A stretch of DNA of 64,000 bases, taken from positions 3,844,001-3,908,000 of the forward strand of contig NZ_AP021874.1 of the NCBI RefSeq assembly GCF_009688945.1, given 5' to 3'. The translations under genes and the position numbers were made by a program. The notes beneath the pieces are model-generated. The model searched no databases and was not told the DNA's origin. It saw only the letters and a program-made list of their open reading frames with translations. Positions 16,649-24,554 of the stretch are shown here, piece after piece. The DNA is from Desulfosarcina alkanivorans (lineage in GTDB: Bacteria; Desulfobacterota; Desulfobacteria; Desulfobacterales; Desulfosarcinaceae). Within the stretch, counting starts at the first letter, position 1; each line of letters opens with the position of its first letter.

Positions 16649-18085
16649 TCACAATATCGGCGAAAACAGCCGGGCCGTTCTTATGGCCAGGCGGAAGGCC
16701 AGTGACCGCCGATACACGTCGTCGGTGGTCAGGGGATCGGAAACGGCAAAATCATCCCGGCACATCTTCTCCACCCGGCGGATAAAATCGGCATCGGTGA
16801 AGGTCATGGTGATTTCGAAATTGATCCGCAGGGAGCGGTTGTCCAGGTTGGCCGTGCCGATGCCGGCCAGGCAGTCATCGATCAGGAAAACCTTCTGGTG
16901 CATGAACCCGTTCCGGTAGGTGTACATGCGCACCCCGGCCACGGCCACTTCGGCCAGGTAGCTGTGGGCCGCCCACCAGACCACCCGCTTGTCCGGGTGG
17001 GCCGGAATCAGAATCCGCACGTCCACGCCGCGCATGGCAGCCAGTTGAAGGGCCTTGATCACGGCCACGTCCGGCACAAAATAAGGACTGAGCATCCAGC
17101 ATCGCCAGGTGGCGGCATTGATGGCCTGCACCATCATCAACGAGCAGCTTTCAACCATGTCGCCGGGGCCGGTGGGGATGCACAGCACCGGTTCGCTGCC
17201 AAAGGTGGGGGGCGGCGCCCAGGAGACCTCGGGCCGCTGTCCGCAGGCCCAATGCCAGTCCTCGACGAAGGAAAGTTGAACCGCCAGGGTGACCGGGCCG
17301 GCCATTTTGACGTGGGTATCCCGCCAGGATGAGAACCGGGTGCTCTTCCCCAGGTATTCATCGCCGACATTATGGCCGCCCACCCAGCTCTTTTCACCGT
17401 CCACCACGACAATTTTGCGGTGATTGCGGAAGTTGATCCGAAACCGGTTCAGCCATCCCCTGCCCACCCGGAAAACGCCCACATGAACCCCGGCGGCCCT
17501 GAGTTCATCCGTATAGGAACGGGGCAGCCTGACCGAGCCGACCTTGTCATAGAGGAAGTAAACCCGGACCCCGGCGCGGGCCCGTTCGATCAGGGCCGAT
17601 TTCAGCCGCCGGCCCAGGTCGTCTGCATGAACGATGAAAAATTGAATCAGGATATAATGCCGGGCCTCGGCGATGCCCGCCAGGATGGAATCGAAGGTGG
17701 CCGTCCCGTTGACCAGCAGGGTACAGCGGTTCCCCTTCATGACGGGAAGCTGGTAAATATCGCTGAGAACGTCGATCTGGGGCGTCTCGCGCACCATGAG
17801 GTCACGAAGCTGCTGTTCCTGCCGCAGCATCTTCCCCAGATGATGCGTATCGGTGGTGCCGGACTGGTGGGCGGCGGCGTAGTCCTGAATGCGCCGGGCT
17901 CCGAAAATCAGGTAGAGAAAAACGGCCAGGTAGGGAAAAAAGAAAAGGGCCATCACCCAGGCGATGGTGCCCTGACTGGTCCTGCCGTTCATGAGAACGT
18001 CGAAAATGAACAGGATGCCCAGGCCATGGAGCACCAGGGGAATCAACAACATCCAGTATTCTATGACCACCTGCACGGCAGGCAT
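16649..18085 (-). CDS. cls: Cardiolipin synthase (phospholipase D family)
   Basis: Protein of 478 residues. Two N-terminal membrane segments (PLDc_N type; WMLLIPLVLHGLGILFIFDVL and VMALFFFPYLAVFLYLIFGA) precede two HKD motifs: HRKIVVVDGEKSWVGGHN and HQKVFLIDDCLAGIGTANLDNRS. The enzyme joins two phosphatidylglycerol molecules to make cardiolipin in the inner membrane. The start at 18085 is preferred over an ATG 24 bp upstream because GGAGGT lies 7 bp before it. The C-terminal LFSP ending is typical of the family. Confidence 0.93.
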   Translation of the reverse strand: MPAVQVVIEYWMLLIPLVLHGLGILFIFDVLMNGRTSQGTIAWVMALFFFPYLAVFLYLIFGARRIQDYAAAHQSGTTDTHHLGKMLRQEQQLRDLMVRETPQIDVLSDIYQLPVMKGNRCTLLVNGTATFDSILAGIAEARHYILIQFFIVHADDLGRRLKSALIERARAGVRVYFLYDKVGSVRLPRSYTDELRAAGVHVGVFRVGRGWLNRFRINFRNHRKIVVVDGEKSWVGGHNVGDEYLGKSTRFSSWRDTHVKMAGPVTLAVQLSFVEDWHWACGQRPEVSWAPPPTFGSEPVLCIPTGPGDMVESCSLMMVQAINAATWRCWMLSPYFVPDVAVIKALQLAAMRGVDVRILIPAHPDKRVVWWAAHSYLAEVAVAGVRMYTYRNGFMHQKVFLIDDCLAGIGTANLDNRSLRINFEITMTFTDADFIRRVEKMCRDDFAVSDPLTTDDVYRRSLAFRLAIRTARLFSPIL

Positions 18086-18459
18086 CTGACAACCTCCGGA
18101 ACTGAGCATGGTACACGGTTGCCCCCGCTCAATTCAGAACATGACAGGCTACGCCGGGCCGGCCACCACAGCCGCCCCGGCATCGACCGTATTGATGAAC
18201 GCTGATTTCTCGAGCACCTCTTTTTTAGCATATGATTCCCTGAATTAGCAATCAAACTCGGTCTGGCCGGCCGCCTCCCGCCGGGACATGACAATGCCGG
18301 CCCCATTTATGAGTTGACTTGTACCGGCCGGAGCCGATAAATTATGGGTGTTTTCTTCAGGTTTCGCATTGGCAGGCCATCTTCTCTCTCCATGTCCGCA
18401 AACGTTCCCGCAGGGCGGCTGCCGGAGACCATCCGGCTCGCCCCCGTCAGGAGGTCAAT
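18086..18459. other. Intergenic region between cls and the DUF4124 gene
   Basis: A possible promoter for the rightward gene is TTGACT at 18314-18319 with TAAATT 18 bp later (18338-18343), a weak match. I see no gene, RNA or strong repeat in this stretch. Confidence 0.35.
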
Positions 18460-18936
18460 ATGCATCGTACCATCGTTGCCGGCTTAACGGCGCTGTTATT
18501 CCTGCTTGGCGGCACCGCCACGGCGGGCACCATCTATACGTGGACGGATGCCGATGGCGTCAAACGCTACTCCAATTCCCAGCCGCCCGAAGATGCCCGG
18601 GATGTGCAAACCATCGAGGAAATCCAGTATGACCAGGGCGCGGAAGACCAGCGCCGGCAGGAATTTGACCGTATGGTCCAGGAGGCCAGTGAAGACGCCG
18701 ACCGGCATTTTGAAACCCGGGCCCGGGAAAAAGAGCAGCAGGCCGAAGCCAGCCGGCAACGCCGGCAGGAGGCGAAAGACCGGCAGATCGAGGAAGCCCG
18801 GGCCGAACTGCTCAAGGAAATGGACGCCATTCAAGACCGGGGATACAGCGCCACCTTTACCCAGGGCATGAAAGAGAATCTGATCAAGGCGGTGCAGGAA
18901 AAGATCGATCAATTGGAAGCCGGTGCAGGCGACTGA
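18460..18936 (+). CDS. DUF4124 domain protein with charged coiled coil
   Basis: Secreted protein of 158 residues. A signal peptide (residues 1-22, ending TATAG) leads into a DUF4124 domain (TIYTWTDADGVKRYSNSQPP). Most of the rest is a very charged helix (REKEQQAEASRQRRQEAKDR). AGGAGGT at 18449-18455 fixes the start. DUF4124 proteins are envelope proteins of unknown role, often linked to the cell wall; a second DUF4124 domain occurs in the lytic transglycosylase at 33.4 kb. Confidence 0.8.
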   Translation: MHRTIVAGLTALLFLLGGTATAGTIYTWTDADGVKRYSNSQPPEDARDVQTIEEIQYDQGAEDQRRQEFDRMVQEASEDADRHFETRAREKEQQAEASRQRRQEAKDRQIEEARAELLKEMDAIQDRGYSATFTQGMKENLIKAVQEKIDQLEAGAGD

Positions 18937-19090
18937 CACGCTTGCGAAAATAAAAACAGGCACCACTGAAATGGGGAGGCACGCCGGCCGGTCGCCACGA
19001 CAAGCGACCGGCAGCGCAGCAGATCCATGCAGATGCTTTTTGCAGGCTGCGGGCAGCAGCGCGGCGGAACCGATCCGGCGGGAGAATCCG

Positions 19091-21202
19091 ATGACCGAAC
19101 TACGAAACACCCGCACCACGATCCTGAATACGGGCCGGCCTGAAGCCAAACGTGAGGAAATTCGAGACTACTTCCACAACACCTTTACCATCGACGAGAA
19201 GCTCTACGACTGCCTGGCCGGCGATGATGCCTTCTACCTGCGCGCGGAACCGCTGCGGCACCCCTTGATCTTCTACCTGGGCCATACCGGCGTTTTCTAT
19301 ATCAACAAGCTGATCACCGCCAAAATTGTCTACCAGCGCGTCAACCCGGCATTCGAATCCATGTTTGCCGTGGGGGTCGACGAGATGTCCTGGGACGACC
19401 TGGACGGGGCCCACTATGACTGGCCGACCGTCGATGCGGTCAAGCGCTATCGGGATGAGGTCCGCGCCGTCGTTGACGACATCATCAAAACCCTGCCCCT
19501 GTCCCTGCCCATCACCTGGGAGCACCCCTTCTGGACCATCATGATGGGCATCGAGCACCAGCGGATTCACCTGGAGACCTCCTCGGTGATCATCCGGCGG
19601 CTGCCCATCGACCGGGTGCAGCCGCTCCCCCTGTGGGACATCTGCACGGAATCCGGGCCGGCACCGGAAAACGCGCTGGTACCGGTGCCAGGCGGCCGGG
19701 TGGTGCTGGGCAAATCCAAAGATCACCCCCTTTATGGCTGGGACAATGAATTCGGGCGCCATTCGTTTGAGGTCTGGGATTTCTCCGCCTCACGCTACCT
19801 GGTCTCGAACCAGGAGTATCTGGCCTTCGTCGAGGATGGCGGCTATCGAGAAGAGCGCTTCTGGACCGAAGAGGGCCGGCACTGGATCGCCTATGCTCAG
19901 GCGCGCCACCCGCTCTTCTGGATCCCTTCGGACGACGGCTACCGCTTCCGGACCATGACGCAGGTCATCGCCATGCCCTGGGACTGGCCGGTGGAAGTCA
20001 ACTACCTGGAGGCCAAGGCATTTTGCAACTGGCTGGGCGAAAAAAACGGCACCCGCCTGCGCCTGCCCACCGAGGACGAGTGGTATCGCCTGCGCGACAT
20101 TCACGGCATCCCGGACCAGCCCTATTGGAAAACAGCGCCGGGCAACATCAACCTGGAGCACTGGGCCTCGTCGTGCCCGGTTAACCGCTTTCGCTTCGGA
20201 GACTTCTACGACATCATCGGCAACGTGTGGCAATGGACGGAAACACCCACCACCGGCTTCGATGGTTTCGAGGTCCACCCCGTTTACGATGATTTTTCGA
20301 CGCCCACCTTCGACACCCGCCATAACCTGATCAAGGGGGGCTCCTGGATCTCCACCGGCAACGAAGCCACCCGCGACGCCCGCTATGCCTTCCGGCGCCA
20401 TTTCTACCAGCATGCGGGCCTGCGCTACGTGGCATCCGAACAGCCGGTGGCGCTGCCCGAGGCCATGTATGAGAGCGACCAGGCCGTTTCCCAATACTGC
20501 GAGGCCCATTATGGAAAAGATTACTTTGGGGTGGAGAATTTTCCCGTGCACTGCGCCCGGCGCTGCGTGGCCCATATGCAGGACCGGCCGAAGCGGCGGG
20601 CCCTGGATCTGGGGTGCGCCGTGGGGCGGTCCACCTTCGAACTGGCCCGCACGTTCGAATTCGTCAACGGCCTGGACTTCTCGGCGCGCTTCATCCGCAT
20701 CGCCTTCCAGATGCAGGAAAAAGGGGTCACCCATTATGAACTGGTGGAAGAGGGAGACATCGTCTCCTACCACGAGCGGCACCTGTCCGATTTCGACCTG
20801 GATGCGGCAGCCGACCGGGTGGAATTTTACCAGGCCGACGCCAGTAACCTCAAACCCCGGTTCACCGGATACGATCTGATCCTGGCGGCCAATCTCATCG
20901 ACCGGCTGTCCACTCCGCAAAAATTTCTCTCCTCCATCCACGAACGTCTGAACATGGGCGGCATTCTGGTCCTCACCTCACCATACACCTGGCTGGAGGA
21001 ATTCACCATTCGGGAAAACTGGGTGGGCGGCATTCGCAGGGACGGCGAACCGTTTACCACCCTGGACGGGCTGAAGGGCCTGCTGGCGGACCATTTTCAG
21101 ATGATCGCTCCCCCCCGTGACATCGAATTCGTCATCCGTGAAACCCGTCGGAAATTTCAGCACACCGTCAGCCAGATGACGGCCTGGGAACGCGTGAAAT
21201 AA
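19091..21202 (+). CDS. ovoA: OvoA-like 5-histidylcysteine sulfoxide synthase fused to a methyltransferase
   Basis: Protein of 703 residues, the OvoA length. A DinB-like N-terminal domain carries the iron-ligand motif HQRIHLE (H156, H160, E162). An FGE-sulfatase domain follows, with NVWQWTETP and a GGSWISTGNEA stretch. A C-terminal SAM methyltransferase begins near residue 500 (ALDLGCAVGRSTFEL). OvoA oxidatively joins cysteine to histidine and later methylates the ring on the way to ovothiol A. GGGAG upstream supports the start at 19091. The PLP lyase OvoB that completes the path is not in the window. O2-dependence of the coupling is notable in a likely anaerobe. Confidence 0.88.
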   Translation: MTELRNTRTTILNTGRPEAKREEIRDYFHNTFTIDEKLYDCLAGDDAFYLRAEPLRHPLIFYLGHTGVFYINKLITAKIVYQRVNPAFESMFAVGVDEMSWDDLDGAHYDWPTVDAVKRYRDEVRAVVDDIIKTLPLSLPITWEHPFWTIMMGIEHQRIHLETSSVIIRRLPIDRVQPLPLWDICTESGPAPENALVPVPGGRVVLGKSKDHPLYGWDNEFGRHSFEVWDFSASRYLVSNQEYLAFVEDGGYREERFWTEEGRHWIAYAQARHPLFWIPSDDGYRFRTMTQVIAMPWDWPVEVNYLEAKAFCNWLGEKNGTRLRLPTEDEWYRLRDIHGIPDQPYWKTAPGNINLEHWASSCPVNRFRFGDFYDIIGNVWQWTETPTTGFDGFEVHPVYDDFSTPTFDTRHNLIKGGSWISTGNEATRDARYAFRRHFYQHAGLRYVASEQPVALPEAMYESDQAVSQYCEAHYGKDYFGVENFPVHCARRCVAHMQDRPKRRALDLGCAVGRSTFELARTFEFVNGLDFSARFIRIAFQMQEKGVTHYELVEEGDIVSYHERHLSDFDLDAAADRVEFYQADASNLKPRFTGYDLILAANLIDRLSTPQKFLSSIHERLNMGGILVLTSPYTWLEEFTIRENWVGGIRRDGEPFTTLDGLKGLLADHFQMIAPPRDIEFVIRETRRKFQHTVSQMTAWERVK

Positions 21203-21236
21203 GGGTCGGCCATGGTCCGGCCAGCAGTCAGTTGGA

Positions 21237-22073
21237 TCAGGGGCTGTCCGGTGTTCGTGGTCCGTTTTGCAGACTGATTTCAACCCGGCGGTTGGCCTTT
21301 CGATTCGCCGCTGACGTGTTGGGCAGCAGGGGATGGAATTCCGATTTTCCCTGGATGACCAGCCGCTGCGGAGAAACACCGTGCAAGGCCAGGTGTTTGG
21401 CCACGCTGGCGGCCCTGGCGGCGGACAATTCCCAGTTGGAGGGAAAGACGGCGGTGCGAATGGCAAGGTCATCGGTATGGCCGGAGACGATGACCTGATG
21501 ATGCCTCAGGGGTGCAATCAACTCGGCGAGCCGTTTCAGGACCGACTGCGAATCGGCCAGGAGCATCGCGTCACCGGCATTGAACGTGATGCGTTCGCTC
21601 AGGACAAACACGGGCTGTTTCCGGTCCCACCGCACATAAAAATCATTGTTGAAGCTGCCTTCCAGGCGATCCACCATGTCCCTGTTCAGGGGAGCGGTCG
21701 GCGTCACCGTTGCCGGGGTCCGGGCACCCGGGACCGATGAGGCCTCAACGGACGGCCCGGCGGCTGGTAAAGGGGCTGACGCCCGGACGGCGGCTGGAGG
21801 CAGACGAACGGTATCGGCGGTGGACCGTGGTGCGGCTGTCGTTCCGGCGGGTTCCGATTCCCCGGCGGCGCGATCGGGCCGATGGATGGCATTGGCGTAA
21901 AGCAGCACAAAAAATACGAGCAGGAGGGTCATCAGGTCGGCCAGGCTCCACAAAAAGGCATCGTCTTCGGCGGATCCCCCTTGCGCCGGCAAGCTGACAG
22001 GGCCATGGAAACCACCGTCCCCGGATGGGTGAAAGCGCCATTGGGCCAACGGGCCGCCATTATCGACCGGCAT
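21237..22073 (-). CDS. motB: MotB-like OmpA-domain stator protein
   Basis: Protein of 278 residues. One N-terminal transmembrane segment has the stator signature FLWSLADLMTLLLVFFVLLYA with the key aspartate of the proton channel. A proline/alanine-rich linker follows, then a peptidoglycan-binding OmpA domain (VIVSGHTDDLAIRTAVFPSNWELSAARA; NRKANRRVEI). It starts directly after the stop of the motA-like gene. It could be a flagellar stator or a related ExbD/TolR-like energiser; no other flagellar genes are present. Confidence 0.82.
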   Translation of the reverse strand: MPVDNGGPLAQWRFHPSGDGGFHGPVSLPAQGGSAEDDAFLWSLADLMTLLLVFFVLLYANAIHRPDRAAGESEPAGTTAAPRSTADTVRLPPAAVRASAPLPAAGPSVEASSVPGARTPATVTPTAPLNRDMVDRLEGSFNNDFYVRWDRKQPVFVLSERITFNAGDAMLLADSQSVLKRLAELIAPLRHHQVIVSGHTDDLAIRTAVFPSNWELSAARAASVAKHLALHGVSPQRLVIQGKSEFHPLLPNTSAANRKANRRVEISLQNGPRTPDSP

Positions 22074-22952
22074 CTATTTAACCATTTCCTGTTGCCCGGC
22101 GGACCGGCCCCGGATATGCCATCGAAACCGCTGTGGCCGGCTCGTCGACGGCATCCTGGATAAATCGGCGTCGGCATACGATTTGAGATGGTGAGCGATT
22201 TCCAGGGGCGGCCGCTTGTCGCAAACAGCCACCAGGCCGTCGAAAATGACATTGAGCATCATGGTCTCCCGTCTGATGGTTTCGGCAACCCTGCCGGCGA
22301 GGGGAAGAAACAGAAAATTGGCGAAGAGCAGCCCGTAGAAGGTGGTCAGCAGGGCCGCCGCCATCCCCTGACCGATCTGTTCGGAACTGCCGATGTGGTT
22401 CAACACATTGATCAACCCGATGATCGTACCCACAAATCCAAACACCGGCGCCAGCCTGGCGAGCCGGCTGACCACGTTAAACTGAATCTGCAGGTGATCC
22501 AGATACAGGTTGATCTCTTTTTTCAGGGCCATCTCGACCCGCTGGCGATCGTGGTTGTCAAGAATCATCTGAAAACCGCGGCGCAACACCGGATGCCCCA
22601 CCGTGTCGATTTTCCGGTTCATCTCCCATAGGCCGGCGACCCGCTTGAGGCGCGCCAGGGCGACGATCTGTTGGACCAGGTCCTCAAGGTTCCGGGACCG
22701 CGGCTTCAGGCTGCCGCGCAGACTGGATAAAAACCCACCCGGGGTATGAACCGGAAATGTCAGCAAACCGCCGACAATCGTACCCAAAAGCACCAACGCC
22801 CCGCTTTTGAAATTGACCATGAGCGGGATATCTCCCATGATATTGCGGGCAAACAGGAAAAAAACCGCTGTCCCGACCAGCAAAACACCCTTCCTGATCA
22901 CGAAATTAGCCCTCCAGCTGGTGGCGTTGCCACCGGTTAGGTTTAACTGCAT
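22074..22952 (-). CDS. motA: MotA-like proton channel subunit
   Basis: Protein of 292 residues with four predicted transmembrane segments: two near the N-terminus (VLLVGTAVFFLFARNIM; SGALVLLGTIVGGLLTF) and two after a long cytoplasmic loop (LAPVFGFVGTIIGLINVLNHI; LLTTFYGLLFANFLFLPLAG). This is the MotA/TolQ/ExbB fold. It is immediately upstream of the MotB-like gene (TAG then ATG). The start at 22952 is chosen for the GGAAG upstream; an ATG 15 bp earlier is possible. Confidence 0.82.
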   Translation of the reverse strand: MQLNLTGGNATSWRANFVIRKGVLLVGTAVFFLFARNIMGDIPLMVNFKSGALVLLGTIVGGLLTFPVHTPGGFLSSLRGSLKPRSRNLEDLVQQIVALARLKRVAGLWEMNRKIDTVGHPVLRRGFQMILDNHDRQRVEMALKKEINLYLDHLQIQFNVVSRLARLAPVFGFVGTIIGLINVLNHIGSSEQIGQGMAAALLTTFYGLLFANFLFLPLAGRVAETIRRETMMLNVIFDGLVAVCDKRPPLEIAHHLKSYADADLSRMPSTSRPQRFRWHIRGRSAGQQEMVK

Positions 22953-23237
22953 CGATTCTGCTTCCATCCAAGCAGTTTTTATGCCATGACACAGGATGGC
23001 CGGTCTCGGGGGAGCCAACGCCTTGCTTGCGGGGAAGTGCCCCTTGTGACTCCGGGAAAAACCGGCCGGGGACGGCAATCCATTCCGGTAAAAAGGGAAG
23101 CGCCATGAACGACCGACGCAAAGAAGGCTCGATGGGCCGGGGCTTTCTTTTCCATAACAAGGCAAACGACAAAGGCATGCGCAGATGGGAAACCCGCTGC
23201 CCCGCATGCCGCGCTGCCGGAGGCAGGACGTGTCGAC

Positions 23238-24083
23238 ATGATCAACCCTGAAACCCTGGCCATCACCTGCGGCCTCTGCAGCGCCGTGGCCTGGGGAGCG
23301 GGAGATTTTGCCGGTGGCTTTGCCTCCCGGCGGGGCAATGCACTCACCGTGGTTCTCTTCTCCCAGTTGATCGGCGGCATCCTGCTGTTCTGCCTGGCCA
23401 CGGCCTTTGCCCGCAGCCTGCCGCCCGCCGGTCATCTGGTATCCGGAGGACTGGCCGGCATCTTCGGCGTCCTGGGTCTGACCGGACTTTACAGCGGGCT
23501 CGCCCGGGGGCGCATGGGACTGGTTGCGCCGCTGTCCGCGGTGGTGACCGCCGTGGTGCCCATGACCTTTTCATTTTTTGTGGAGGGCTTACCCGGCGGG
23601 TTTCGGCTGACCGGTTTTGCCGTCGCCATGGCGGCGGTGTGGTTTCTGTCTTCTCCGGGAGGCAAATCCAGAATCGCACCGGGGGAACTTCGCCTCTCCC
23701 TGCTGGCCGGTTTGGGGTTCGGCCTGTTTTTCATCTTCATGGACCACGCCAGCAGCCAGGCGGTGCTGTGGCCCCTGGTGGCCGCCCGGGCGGCGGCGAT
23801 CGTGGTGATGGCCGTCCTCCTGGCCGTCACCCGGCAGCTGGCCGCGCCGCCCCGGGGCCAGTTCACCTTTATCGCCCTGGCCGGCATCCTGGATACGGCG
23901 GGCAACGCCGCCTTCGGCATGGCCGCCCATCTCGGGCGGCTGGACATTGCCGCCATTCTGGCATCTCTCTATCCCGCCTCAACGGTCCTGCTGGCCTGGC
24001 TGGTGTTTCGGGAGCGGCTGGGCCGGCGGCAGTGGTTCGGCGTGGCTACCGCTGCGGTGGCCCTGGTGTTGATCGCACTGTAG
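23238..24083 (+). CDS. EamA/DMT-superfamily transporter
   Basis: Protein of 281 residues with about ten transmembrane segments in two EamA repeats (start AVAWGAGDFAGGFASRRGN; end ALVFRERLGRRQWFGVATAAVALVLIAL-like). Members export metabolites, amino acids or drugs; the substrate is unknown. GGAGG at 23219 precedes the ATG at some distance. It stands alone between divergent motA and convergent lpdA. An 11-bp perfect hairpin follows its stop by 2 bp. Confidence 0.85.
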   Translation: MINPETLAITCGLCSAVAWGAGDFAGGFASRRGNALTVVLFSQLIGGILLFCLATAFARSLPPAGHLVSGGLAGIFGVLGLTGLYSGLARGRMGLVAPLSAVVTAVVPMTFSFFVEGLPGGFRLTGFAVAMAAVWFLSSPGGKSRIAPGELRLSLLAGLGFGLFFIFMDHASSQAVLWPLVAARAAAIVVMAVLLAVTRQLAAPPRGQFTFIALAGILDTAGNAAFGMAAHLGRLDIAAILASLYPASTVLLAWLVFRERLGRRQWFGVATAAVALVLIAL

Positions 24084-24085
24084 TG

Positions 24086-24136
24086 TATCGCCGGAAACGG
24101 CATCTTGCGGCCCAGGCCGGCGTTCTTCCGGCGATA
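24086..24136 (+). repeat. Hairpin after the DMT gene carrying a shared 28-nt core
   Basis: TATCGCCGGAA (24086-24096) pairs perfectly with TTCCGGCGATA (24126-24136). The loop contains GGCATCTTGCGGCCCAGGCC, which recurs with one change on the other strand near 24510-24538. It may end the DMT transcript, though no T-run follows. Confidence 0.55.
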
Positions 24137-24156
24137 AAATACTTCAACCGTCCGCC

Positions 24157-24176
24157 ATTCCGGCGAAGGCCGGAAT
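24157..24176. repeat. REP-like palindrome
   Basis: ATTCCGGCGAAGGCCGGAAT is a near-perfect palindrome of a type widespread between genes in proteobacteria, usually followed, as here, by CCAG. Confidence 0.65.
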
Positions 24177-24330
24177 CCAGCCGCGCCGCCAACCGTTGGC
24201 CGGTTTAAACACCGATGAAACGTTCTGTCAGGAAAGTCGCCACAGGCCCGGCCTGACCGACACCGGGATCGGTTTGACAAGCGAATGTCCAATATCCAGC
24301 AAGGAACCGCAGAATGATGAAGGAGGGGAT

Positions 24331-24365
24331 GGTGTCGTTTATCATTGATATCGTGAAACGATACC
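24331..24365. repeat. Hairpin GGTGTCGTTT / AAACGATACC
   Basis: A 10-bp stem with one G-T pair and a 15-nt loop; flanking GGGGAT and CTCCC may lengthen the stem. No T-run follows on either strand, so a terminator role is unsure. Confidence 0.4.
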
Positions 24366-24409
24366 CTCCCTGGTTATTCGCAGGTTAATAAGGACCCGGC
24401 CTGCCCCCT

Positions 24410-24554
24410 CGTATCTGTCCGGAAAGGGTAGATTGTGGCTCAGGCCAAGGCCGCAGGGATTTTGGAACCGCAGGCGTAGCAGCGCTACGTCGAGGATTGC
24501 AAAATCACGAGAACGCCGGCCCGGGCCGCAAGATGCCCTTTCTGGACAGATACG
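24410..24554. mobile_element. 145-bp MITE-like long palindrome abutting the lpdA stop codon
   Basis: The two ends match as inverted repeats over 19 bp with one mismatch (CGTATCTGTCCGGAAAGGG and its complement with A for G). Pairing continues imperfectly to a palindromic centre, CGTAGCAGCGCTACG near 24476-24490, so the whole element can fold into one hairpin of about 70 bp per arm. It touches the lpdA TAA. No coding capacity. Confidence 0.65.

Larger units (their letters stand above)
24084..24554. other. Repeat-rich intergenic region before lpdA
   Basis: This 471-bp gap contains no convincing gene. It holds a hairpin (24086-24136), a REP-like palindrome (24157-24176), a second hairpin (24331-24365) and a 145-bp long imperfect palindrome (24410-24554). 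The first and last share a 28-nt core in opposite orientation. Confidence 0.6.

Noticed and set aside
23105..23251. Possible 48-residue protein before the DMT gene (with RCPAC)
   Set aside because: A plausible ribosome-binding site is present, but it overlaps the transporter start, has no known family and may be chance.
24314..24388. 24-codon frame in the lpdA gap
   Set aside because: It overlaps a hairpin and has no recognisable sequence; too short to support.
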